64,000 bases of DNA, from assembly GCA_963792675.1 (NCBI GenBank), contig CAWBWT010000002.1:3100001-3164000 (forward strand). Reading direction: 5' to 3'. Positions 45,683 to 53,147 of the stretch are shown here, piece by piece. How positions within the stretch are numbered: position 1 is the first letter of the stretch; each line of letters begins with the position of its first letter. Below the pieces are notes generated by a model. The model was not told the DNA's origin, ran no database searches, and saw nothing but the letters and a program-made list of their open reading frames with translations. The stretch comes from JBBROS01 sp963792675. Its GTDB lineage: Bacteria; Pseudomonadota; Alphaproteobacteria; Acetobacterales; Acetobacteraceae. The position numbers and the translations under genes were made by a program.

Positions 45683-48628
45683 CTACTGTGCCCGGTCGGC
45701 CAGCCAACGCGCGAGCCCCGCGAGCTCGGGCGTGCGGACCGGCGCGCCGGGTGACCCGGTCAGGCGCTCGTCCAGCGCGGGTGCGCCCGCCGCCGCCGGC
45801 TGCAGCGTCAGGCGCAGGTCGATCGAGTTGCCCAGCAAGTCGATGCTGCCGCCGAGCGATGCCTCGCCGGCCGTGGTCGCGAGCTTTGCACGGGCAGACA
45901 CCACGCCGCGCTCCACCGTCAGCGGCGCATCCAACGTGCCGAACGCCGTGCTGCCGCCGAGCAGGGCGGCCCGCGCCGCCTCGGTCGCGCCGCGCGGCTC
46001 CGGGCGCTCAAGGGCCGCTGCGGCTTCTCCCAGGTCGAATCCGGCGACTGTGCCATCGCGGATCCGGACCTTGGCCGTGCCGTTCAAGGTGGCCAGCAGA
46101 GCGGCCGGGCTATAGCCGGACGCCGACAGTTCGCCGGCCGCATCCAGCCGGCCGCCGGCCAGGTCGAGCGGCGTGTCGAACAGCGGGGACGCCAACGGCA
46201 GTCCAGCCGCTTGCGCCTGCACCGCGATCCCCGGCGGCTCCGCTGAGGCGTCCAACGTGGCCCCGCCATTCAGCACCCCACCCTCGGCATGGGCGACCCC
46301 CCGCAACACCCGGAGCACGCCGTCGGCCAGCGTCACGTCGGCCGCGACGCCATGCAGCACCGGCTCCAGCCCGACCTGGATCTCCGTCGCCTCGATCCGC
46401 AACGCCGCCTGCCATCCGCGCAGCCAGGCGATCGGCAGCGGGTCCGGCGACCGCGGGTAGACCGACGGCAACGACATCGTCTCGAACCCAAGCTGGCCGA
46501 ACACACGCTTGCCTTCCGCCACCACATGCCCCGAGACCCGCATCGACCCGGCGGCGAAGGTCGCCCCGGCCAATTCGATCCGCTTCGGCGACACCGCGAC
46601 CTGGCCCACCAGCGACAACGAACCGTCGCCTAGCCACGCCGCGGTTCCGCTCAGCCCCAGCGTATCGAGCAGGCGCGGCGCGCCCGGATGATGCAATGTG
46701 AGCGGCCCCGACCACTGCCGCGCCGGGATGTTCACCGTCGGCCGCGCCTCGACCCTGACGTCGCTGAGCTCGAGCTGCAGGCGGCCGGTGACCGCGTCCA
46801 GCGGTCCGGCCGCCAGCACCAGCAGCGACCCCGGCCCGCGCAGCAGCGGCTCCAGCGCCGGCGCTCCGCCCCAATACGGAGCGAGCGCCGCTCGCAGCGG
46901 CATCAGGTCCGGCGCCGACAGGTCGAAGCGCCCGTCCGACAAGCGTCCGGCGTCGCTGACCTGGCCCGAGAGCGACAGCCGCGCCCCGGCCGGCTGCGCC
47001 TCGAGCCGGCGCAGCACCACGCGCGAAATCTCGCTCTGCAGCTCCAACGCGACGGCGCCCAGCGGGACACCGCCCCACTCGGCCCTGCCGACCTGCAGCT
47101 TGATCTCGGCGTCGAGCGACCGCAGCGCCGCCGCCGCGGCCGTCGCCGACGCCGGTGTCAGCACCGCGGCCGGCTGCGGCAGCCATGGATCGAGCATCAG
47201 CCGGTCGAGTGCCAGGGCCGCGACGAGGCTGGCCCGGGTGCCAAGCCGAAGCGCCGCCGACCCGGTGACGCGCGCCCCGTCCACGGTGCCCTGGACGTCG
47301 GCTACGCTCGCCTGCCCCGCGTCGGCGCTCACCTTGGCCGCGACCGTTGCCGAGCGCAGAACGCCGCCGGGCAGCGCCGCGAAGCCGGCCGGCAGGACGC
47401 GCTGCAGCCAGCGCAAAGTCCCGCGCAGGTCGGGCGCCTGCAACTGCACGTCGCCGTCAAAGTGCATCTGCGGCTCGGTCGCCACCTGCCCCGAAAGCGC
47501 GAGCTGGGCATCGCCAGGCAGCAGCGCCGCCACGTCGCGCAAGTGGACGACGCCGGGCCCGAGGTCGATCCCGGCCCGCAGGCGGCGGACGATGCCGCCG
47601 GCCAGGGTCGCCGCCTCGGCCGACAGGTCGATGCCGGTTGGAATGCCGGACCGCAACGTGCCGGAGCTGCGCGCCAGCAACGCCGGCAACCAAGCGTCGA
47701 GATCGAGCCGCCCGGCGGCGATCGACACGTCGAGCTGCAGGCTCGGCTGCACCCGCAGCGAGACCGCACCCCGTGCCGGGGCGCCGTCGATCTCGAGCGA
47801 CAACTCGTCGGCGATGGCCAGGCCGGCCGCGGCGTGCAGGCGCCCATCGCCTCGCCACGGCAACGCCGGCGCCGGCATCAGCAGCGACAAGTCCGGCCCG
47901 CGGCCGGCAACCCGCCCGGACAGCGCGCCGTCACCGGCGATCTGGCCGGAAAACGTGCCGCCGGTGTCGCGCAGCCCGTCCTGCCCATCGAGGCTTACGT
48001 CCAGCCCCGCCGTGCCGTCGCGACCGGGCCGTGCCAGCCGCGCGGTGAACTGCCACCGGCGCTGCCCTGCCTGCAGCACGCCGGCCGCAGCCAAGGTGCC
48101 GGTGTCGGAATCGGTGGTGATCGTGCCCTGGACGCCGGTGAACACCATGCTGCCGACCTGCAGCCGTCCGTCCTCGATCCGCGCCTGCAAGCCAGTCAGC
48201 CAAGACGGCAGACGCTGGGTCAGCGCACCCGGCTGCGGCGGCCAGGGCAGGCGGAGGTCGGCCCCCTGCAGGGTCAGCTCGCGCGCATCCACTTGTCCGG
48301 CCAGCAGCGGCCCGAGCCCGATCCGCAAGCGCAGTGCCTTGGCGCGTAGGCCGCTTTCCTCGTCGGTTGCGGCCGGTCCGGCCTCGTCGATCGGAACGCC
48401 GTCGACCGCGACGTCGTCGGCGGTCAGGATCGGCTGCGGCAGCAATTGCAGGCTGACCTTGCCGCCGATGTGCACGGGCCGGCCGAGCCGCTGCGACGCC
48501 AGCGCGGCGATGCTGTCACGGTACCGGTTCCAGTCGAGCATGCCGGGCAGCAGCCATACGCCGGCAACGACGGACGCAAGCACCAGGCAGGCAACCCCGG
48601 CGAAAAGGCGGCGGCTGCGCACCTGCAT
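45683..48628 (-). CDS. AsmA family protein
   Basis: This 981-residue protein has one N-terminal membrane helix (RLFAGVACLVLASVVAGVWL). The AsmA start DWNRYRDSIAALASQRLGRPVHIGG follows, and a long beta-rich periplasmic body. The C-terminal AsmA_2-type region shows NGTAKVRIRDGTVAGFDLGEA. AsmA-like proteins bridge inner and outer membranes and are linked to lipid transport and outer-membrane assembly. The start ATG 48628 is clear. It is divergent from the DnaJ-like gene. Confidence 0.88.
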   Translation of the reverse strand: MQVRSRRLFAGVACLVLASVVAGVWLLPGMLDWNRYRDSIAALASQRLGRPVHIGGKVSLQLLPQPILTADDVAVDGVPIDEAGPAATDEESGLRAKALRLRIGLGPLLAGQVDARELTLQGADLRLPWPPQPGALTQRLPSWLTGLQARIEDGRLQVGSMVFTGVQGTITTDSDTGTLAAAGVLQAGQRRWQFTARLARPGRDGTAGLDVSLDGQDGLRDTGGTFSGQIAGDGALSGRVAGRGPDLSLLMPAPALPWRGDGRLHAAAGLAIADELSLEIDGAPARGAVSLRVQPSLQLDVSIAAGRLDLDAWLPALLARSSGTLRSGIPTGIDLSAEAATLAGGIVRRLRAGIDLGPGVVHLRDVAALLPGDAQLALSGQVATEPQMHFDGDVQLQAPDLRGTLRWLQRVLPAGFAALPGGVLRSATVAAKVSADAGQASVADVQGTVDGARVTGSAALRLGTRASLVAALALDRLMLDPWLPQPAAVLTPASATAAAAALRSLDAEIKLQVGRAEWGGVPLGAVALELQSEISRVVLRRLEAQPAGARLSLSGQVSDAGRLSDGRFDLSAPDLMPLRAALAPYWGGAPALEPLLRGPGSLLVLAAGPLDAVTGRLQLELSDVRVEARPTVNIPARQWSGPLTLHHPGAPRLLDTLGLSGTAAWLGDGSLSLVGQVAVSPKRIELAGATFAAGSMRVSGHVVAEGKRVFGQLGFETMSLPSVYPRSPDPLPIAWLRGWQAALRIEATEIQVGLEPVLHGVAADVTLADGVLRVLRGVAHAEGGVLNGGATLDASAEPPGIAVQAQAAGLPLASPLFDTPLDLAGGRLDAAGELSASGYSPAALLATLNGTAKVRIRDGTVAGFDLGEAAAALERPEPRGATEAARAALLGGSTAFGTLDAPLTVERGVVSARAKLATTAGEASLGGSIDLLGNSIDLRLTLQPAAAGAPALDERLTGSPGAPVRTPELAGLARWLADRAQ

Positions 48629-48694
48629 CGTCTCCCTCGTTCTCCCTCGACCCGCAGGTTCCAGCCGGGCCGGAACATGTCTAGGGTGAGGCCT

Positions 48695-49480
48695 ATGAGC
48701 TATTGGGGCAAGTTACTGGGCGGGGTCGCCGGGTTCGCGATAGGCGGCCCGGTGGGGGCGCTGGTGGGCGCCGCCCTCGGGCACGGGGCGGATGCGGGCG
48801 GGCTGCCGAAGATCGATCTCAACAACCTGCTCGGCACGAATCCGCTCGGGCCGGCGCGGCTGGCGGCCAGCCTCGGCCAGCGCGACCAGCTGTTCGCGAT
48901 CGGCGTCGTGGTGCTGTCGGCCAAGCTCGCCAAGGCCGACGGGCCGGTGAACCGGGCGGAGATCGACGCCTTCAAGCGGCAGTTCCGCATCCCGCCCGAA
49001 TCGGTCCGCGATATCGGCCGCTTGTTCGATCAGGCGCGCGAAAGCTCCGAAGGGTTTGAGGCCTATGCGACCGAGCTCGGGCGCGGCTTCGCCGAAAGCA
49101 AGGGATTGCTGGAAGACGTGCTCGCCGCACTATTCGCGATCGCGCGCGCCGACAAGCCGCTCACCGTGTCGGAGCACGACATGCTGCGGCGGGTCCACCA
49201 CGCCTTCGGCCTCGACAACCTGGCATGGGACCAGGCCCGCGGCGCCGCTGCGCACCGCCACACCGCGGCACAGGCCGACGACGCCTATGCCGTGCTGGGC
49301 GAGACGCGGGCCAGCAGCAACGAGGCGTTGCGCTCGGCCTGGCTGCGGCTGATGCGCGAGAACCATCCGGACAGCATGGCGGCCCGCGGCGTGCCGGCCG
49401 ACTTCATCGCCCGCGCCAGCGAGAAGGTGGCGATCATCAACGCCGCCTGGGACCGGATCAAGCGCGAGCGGGGCATTTGA
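48695..49480 (+). CDS. TerB/DnaJ domain protein (DjlA-like co-chaperone)
   Basis: This 261-residue protein has an N-terminal glycine-rich hydrophobic segment (GGVAGFAIGGPVGALVGAAL, probably membrane-inserted). A TerB-like helical domain (QLFAIGVVVLSAKLAKADGPV) follows, then a C-terminal J domain (DAYAVLGETRASSNEALRSAW, with the HPD triad in ENHPDSMA). This is the DjlA plan and would stimulate DnaK at the membrane. ATG 48695 follows GGTGAGG. Its stop overlaps the TTG of the amidase gene. Confidence 0.86.
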   Translation: MSYWGKLLGGVAGFAIGGPVGALVGAALGHGADAGGLPKIDLNNLLGTNPLGPARLAASLGQRDQLFAIGVVVLSAKLAKADGPVNRAEIDAFKRQFRIPPESVRDIGRLFDQARESSEGFEAYATELGRGFAESKGLLEDVLAALFAIARADKPLTVSEHDMLRRVHHAFGLDNLAWDQARGAAAHRHTAAQADDAYAVLGETRASSNEALRSAWLRLMRENHPDSMAARGVPADFIARASEKVAIINAAWDRIKRERGI

Positions 49481-50152
49481 AGGAAGCGCCCAGTCCCAAC
49501 CAGGACGACCGTCCGCCTGGCACGCCGATCGACACCCTGCTGCTGCATTACACCGGCATGCAAACGGCCCAGGCGGCGATCGACCGGTTGCGCGACCCGG
49601 CGGCACGCGTTTCGTCACATTTTGTCGTCGAGGAGGACGGCACGGATTTGGCGCCTCGTGCCGGACGCGCGGCGGGCCTGGCATGCCGGCGTCAGCTTCT
49701 GGCGCGGCCATGCGGGGTTGAACGACCGGTCCCTCGGCATCGAAATCGTCAACCCCGGCCACGAATGGGGCTACCGCCCGTTTCCGCCGGCGCAAATGGC
49801 GGCTGTGGTCACGCTGTGCCGGGATCTGCTCGCACGCCATCCGATCCCGGCCGTGAACGTAGTCGGCCACAGCGACGTGGCGCCGGACCGCAAGCAGGAC
49901 CCGGGCGAGTTGTTCGATTGGCCCGGCCTCGCGCGCCACGGCATCGGCTTGTGGCCAGGCGCCGATCCCGCGCCGTTGCCGCACGATGCGGTGGTTCCGT
50001 CGCTGCAGGCCATCGGCTACCCGATCCCCGACCTCGCTACGACGCTGCGTGCGTTCCAGCGCCGCTGGCGGCCCGACGGCATCACCGGCGACGCCGATGC
50101 CGGAACCCGGGCCCGGCTCGGGGCGGTGCACCTGGCCTACGCAGCGGACTGA
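49477..50152 (+). CDS. N-acetylmuramoyl-L-alanine amidase (Ami_2), frameshifted
   Basis: This is an AmiD/AmpD-type zinc amidase that cuts muropeptides. PIDTLLLHYTGM and SHFVVEEDG give the N-terminal part. IWRLVPDARRAWHAGVSFW, GIEIVNPGHEWGYRPF, and NVVGHSDVAPDRKQDPG with the C-terminal zinc ligands lie in another frame. Dropping one G near 49644-49647 joins DGT to IWRLVPD; the span is 3n+1. A peptidoglycan-binding-like tail (LRAFQRRWRPDGITGDADAGTRARL) follows. The TTG start at 49477 overlaps the DjlA-like stop. It sits next to rnpB and the dcw cluster. Confidence 0.88.
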
Positions 50153-50204
50153 GGCGAGCAGAAGCGGCTTGACGCATCGGCGCCGGGCTGTGCATCACCC
50201 GCTT

Positions 50205-50596
50205 GCCAGACGGCTGGACGACCGCTGTTCCCGCAAGGGGATGGAGGAAAGTCCGGGCTCCACGGGAACACGGTGCCGGCTAACGGCCGGCGGGGGCGAC
50301 CCCAGGGACAGTGCCACAGAAAACAAACCGCCCGCACGTCGCAAGGCTTGCGGGCAAGGGTGAAACGGTGCGGCAAGAGCGCACCGCGCCCCTGGTGACA
50401 GGGGCGGCAGGGTAAACCCCACCGGGAGCAAGACCGAATAGGGGTGGCCGGCGGCATCGGAGACGGTGTGACGCAGGGGCGTTCCCGCTCCGCCGCCCGG
50501 GTTGGTCGCGTGAGGCGCGCTGCAAGGCGCGTCCCAGAGGAATGGTCGTCCAGGCTCGCAAGGGCTGGACAGAACCCGGCTTACAGGCCGTCTGGC
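50205..50596 (+). ncRNA. rnpB: RNase P RNA (class A)
   Basis: The catalytic RNA of RNase P is recognised by its conserved parts. The P1 arms GCCAGACGGC (50205-50214) and GCCGTCTGGC (50587-50596) pair perfectly. The P4/CR I block GAGGAAAGTCCGGGCTCC starts at 50244. The 3' CR V block ACAGAACCCGGCTTACAGG starts at about 50569. The length of about 392 nt is typical of class A. Minus-strand open frames over this region are not real genes. Confidence 0.95.
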
Positions 50597-50733
50597 AGCC
50601 TCCTTTCCGCAGCGATTCGACGACTCGTGACGAGAACGATTCGTGAATACATCGCGATAAAAACAAGCATCGGACGCCGCTCGAAAAACGTTTCGTAAGC
50701 CGCTGATTTATTATGCTTCGACGTAACAATTCC

Positions 50734-50750
50734 TAACGTTGGGAACGTTA
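50734..50750. promoter_or_regulatory. Inverted repeat TAACGTT-GGG-AACGTTA upstream of mraZ
   Basis: A perfect 7-bp inverted repeat with a 3-bp spacer lies just upstream of the MraZ repeat array, in the likely promoter region of the dcw operon. It could be an operator for another regulator or a chance palindrome near the promoter. I could not place confident -35 and -10 boxes. Confidence 0.45.
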
Positions 50751-50752
50751 AT

Positions 50753-50796
50753 CCCTTTGACGCCCATGCCGTCCCATGATAGCCCACGTCTACCCA
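50753..50796. promoter_or_regulatory. MraZ operator: repeats at exact 10-bp spacing
   Basis: CCCA occurs at 50763, 50773, 50783 and 50793, with a related CCCT at 50753. On the minus strand these are TGGG(N) boxes once per helical turn, the known MraZ recognition pattern (TGGGN with 5-nt spacers). They lie between rnpB and the TTG start of mraZ, so autorepression of the dcw operon by MraZ is likely. The array also argues against the earlier ATG at 50776. Confidence 0.85.
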
Positions 50797-50841
50797 CAAC
50801 TCGGGTTCGTGAGGCGCCAGCAGCGAAGGGGACCGCGCGCG

Positions 50842-51303
50842 TTGAGCCAGTTCCTCGGCAGCCATCAGACGCGTTTGGACGGGAAAGGCCGCACCTCGGT
50901 CCCGGCTCCGTTTCGCAACGCGTTGCGCCAGGGCAACGACGCTGGCACCGCTGCTCTCGTGCTGCGCCCCTCGCACAACTACCCGTGCATCGACGGTTTT
51001 ACTGTCGAAATGTTCGAACAATTTACTACGCCGCTCGAAACGTTGGATATGTTCAGCGAGGACAGCGACGACCTCACAACGGCCCTTTACGCCGACGCCT
51101 GGCCTGTGGAAGCAGACAAGGAAGGGCGGATTATCCTCCCCGATTCCCTGGTGAAGCACGCTGCCTTGACCGACGCCGTCGTCTTCATGGGCCTGGGCCG
51201 CCGCTTCCAGATCTGGGAGCCGGCTGCTGCCGCCCGCCGTACGGCCGAGGCACGGGAACGCAGCCGCGCCCGCCGCATCACCGTCCCGGGACGTCCGGCA
51301 TGA
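50842..51303 (+). CDS. mraZ: Transcriptional regulator MraZ
   Basis: This 153-residue protein has two SpoVT/AbrB-like DNA-binding modules (FLGSHQTRLDGKGRTSVPAPFR and WPVEADKEGRIILPDSLVKHA). MraZ represses its own operon through spaced TGGGN boxes, which are present upstream. I chose TTG 50842 (MSQFLGSHQ) because homology begins there and the operator occupies the ATG 50776 region. The stop overlaps rsmH as ATGA. Confidence 0.93.
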   Translation: MSQFLGSHQTRLDGKGRTSVPAPFRNALRQGNDAGTAALVLRPSHNYPCIDGFTVEMFEQFTTPLETLDMFSEDSDDLTTALYADAWPVEADKEGRIILPDSLVKHAALTDAVVFMGLGRRFQIWEPAAAARRTAEARERSRARRITVPGRPA

Positions 51304-52253
51304 GCCACGTTCCGGTCATGCTCCCGCAGGTGCTCGAGGCGTTGTCGCCGCGCGCCGGCGCCACCTACCTCGACGGCACCTTCGGCGGCGGCGGCTACAG
51401 CGCCGCGATCCTGGACGCAGCGCCCTGCACCCTGTTCGCGATCGACCGCGACCCGGCGGCAATCGCCCGCGGCGCCGCGTTGGCAGCGCGACATCCGGGC
51501 CGCCTGCACCTGATCGAAGGCCGGTTCGGCGCCATGATCGAACTGCTTGGCGCACACGGCGTCGCCGCGCTCGACGGCGTGGTGCTCGACATCGGCGTGT
51601 CGTCGTTCCAGATCGACGACCCGGCCCGCGGCTTCAGTTTCCGCAACGACGGCCCGCTCGACATGCGGATGGGAGCCGACGGGCCGACCGCCGCCGACCT
51701 CGTCAACACGCTCGGCGAGGCGGAGCTGGCCGACACCCTTTACCAGCTTGGCGAGGAGCGGCTGTCGCGCCGCATCGCCCGTGCGATCGTCGCCGCCCGC
51801 ACCGAAGCGCCGATCACCACCACGCAGCAGCTCGCCGACGTCATCCGCGCCGTGGTGCCGCGAGAGAAGTCGGGCATCGACCCGGCCACCCGCTCGTTTC
51901 AGGCGTTGCGCATCCGCGTCAACGACGAGCTTGGCGAGATCGAGCGTGCGCTCGCCGCCGCCGCCTCGCTGCTGGCGCCGGGCGGCCGCCTCGTGGTGGT
52001 GTCGTTCCATTCGCTCGAGGATCGGCTGGTCAAGCGCTTCATGCTTGCCGCCGCCGGGCAAACGCCGGCGCCGTCGCGGCACGATCCGCGCGGGCTCGAG
52101 CGTCGCGCCGCGCCGGCCTATCGCCTGCTGCATCGCAGCGCCCGCCGGCCTACGGACGCCGAGATCGACGCCAACCCGCGCGCCCGCAGCGCCCGGCTGC
52201 GCGCCATCGCCCGCCTCGACCTTTCCGCAACCCCAGACGGAGCTTCCGCGTGA
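51300..52253 (+). CDS. rsmH: 16S rRNA (cytosine(1402)-N(4))-methyltransferase RsmH (MraW)
   Basis: This 317-residue SAM methyltransferase modifies C1402 of 16S rRNA. MSHVPVMLPQVLEAL is the family start. The SAM site is TYLDGTFGGGGYSAAIL, and GVVLDIGVSSFQIDDPARGFSF and VVSFHSLEDRLVKRF are hallmarks. It overlaps mraZ upstream and ftsL downstream (GTGA). Confidence 0.97.
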   Translation: MSHVPVMLPQVLEALSPRAGATYLDGTFGGGGYSAAILDAAPCTLFAIDRDPAAIARGAALAARHPGRLHLIEGRFGAMIELLGAHGVAALDGVVLDIGVSSFQIDDPARGFSFRNDGPLDMRMGADGPTAADLVNTLGEAELADTLYQLGEERLSRRIARAIVAARTEAPITTTQQLADVIRAVVPREKSGIDPATRSFQALRIRVNDELGEIERALAAAASLLAPGGRLVVVSFHSLEDRLVKRFMLAAAGQTPAPSRHDPRGLERRAAPAYRLLHRSARRPTDAEIDANPRARSARLRAIARLDLSATPDGASA

Positions 52254-53137
52254 TGCGCCCCCTCACCTGCATCTGCATGCTCATGGCCGCCGGCTCGGGC
52301 CTGTACCTGTATCAAACCAAGCACCGCTCGCAGCTGCTCGACCGCGAGATCGCCCACACCTACAAGCAGATCGACCAGACCCGCGAGCGCATCACCGCGC
52401 TGCGCGGTGAATGGGCACTGCTCGGCGAGCCCGAGCAGCTCGGCAAGCTGGCGCAGCAGCACACGGGCTTGAAGACGCTGTCGCCGACGCAGTTCGTGGC
52501 GTTGGCGGATCTGGGCGCCCGGCTGCCGGCGCCGCTGCCGCCCGGTGCGATGCCGCCCCCCGCGGATGACGCGGTGGTCGACCCGGGGTTCGCGCCCGCC
52601 CCGGCGATCCTGGCCCCCGCGCCGATCGCGGTGCCGATTGCCGCCAAACCGATTGCCGCCACCCCGCCCCGCGCGGTTGCGGAGAAAGCGGCGGAGAAGC
52701 CGCTGCAGCTTGCCTCGCTGCCGCAGCCGGCGCTGCCCGTCGCGCCGCCGAACCGTCCTATCCCGCGGCCGGCCGCTGCCCCGCCGGTCACCGTTGCAGC
52801 CGTCCCGCCTCCCCCGGTGCCGGTGACGGTGCTCCGGCAGCCCGCGACGCCGGCACCGGTCCCGCCGCCGGCCGCAACGTCGGCGCCCCGGTTCGCCGCC
52901 CCGGTCGTGGCGGTGTCGGCGAGCCCGATGCCGCCCGCGCGTCCGCAGGGTGGCGACGGGGAGTTTCGTTCCGCTGCGCCGCCCCGGCCGTCGCCCATGA
53001 TCATGTCCGCAAGCCTGCCGCAGCCATCGGCGCCGGCCGGCTACAACGGCCCGGCCGGCGGGATCGGCAGCGCGCTCGGCGCCGCCGCGCGCGTGTCGCT
53101 GCCCGCCCCGGTGCCGTTCGGCGCCGGCCAGCGCTGA
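52250..53137 (+). CDS. ftsL: Cell division protein FtsL with long proline-rich tail
   Basis: This 295-residue protein starts with a short N-terminus and a membrane helix (MRPLTCICMLMAAGSGLYLY). A heptad coiled coil follows (LLDREIAHTYKQIDQTRERITALRGEW), as expected for FtsL, which joins FtsB/FtsQ in the divisome. An FtsL-like PEQLGKLAQQHTGL and SPTQFVALADL then occur. From about residue 95 it is a Pro/Ala-rich, low-complexity tail of about 200 residues, far beyond usual FtsL length. The start is GTG 52250 or ATG 52253. Confidence 0.85.
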   Translation: MMRPLTCICMLMAAGSGLYLYQTKHRSQLLDREIAHTYKQIDQTRERITALRGEWALLGEPEQLGKLAQQHTGLKTLSPTQFVALADLGARLPAPLPPGAMPPPADDAVVDPGFAPAPAILAPAPIAVPIAAKPIAATPPRAVAEKAAEKPLQLASLPQPALPVAPPNRPIPRPAAAPPVTVAAVPPPPVPVTVLRQPATPAPVPPPAATSAPRFAAPVVAVSASPMPPARPQGGDGEFRSAAPPRPSPMIMSASLPQPSAPAGYNGPAGGIGSALGAAARVSLPAPVPFGAGQR

Positions 53138-53147
53138 ACGGTCCCCG

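Noticed and set aside
46688..48689. Very long plus-strand open frames antisense to the AsmA gene
   Set aside because: They have arginine/proline-rich shadow composition and no conserved domain, whereas the minus strand has AsmA features.
50280..50729. Minus-strand open frame over rnpB
   Set aside because: It covers conserved RNase P RNA and shows no protein-like features.
50776..50841. Earlier ATG start for mraZ
   Set aside because: It lies inside the 10-bp operator array, and MraZ homology begins only after TTG 50842.
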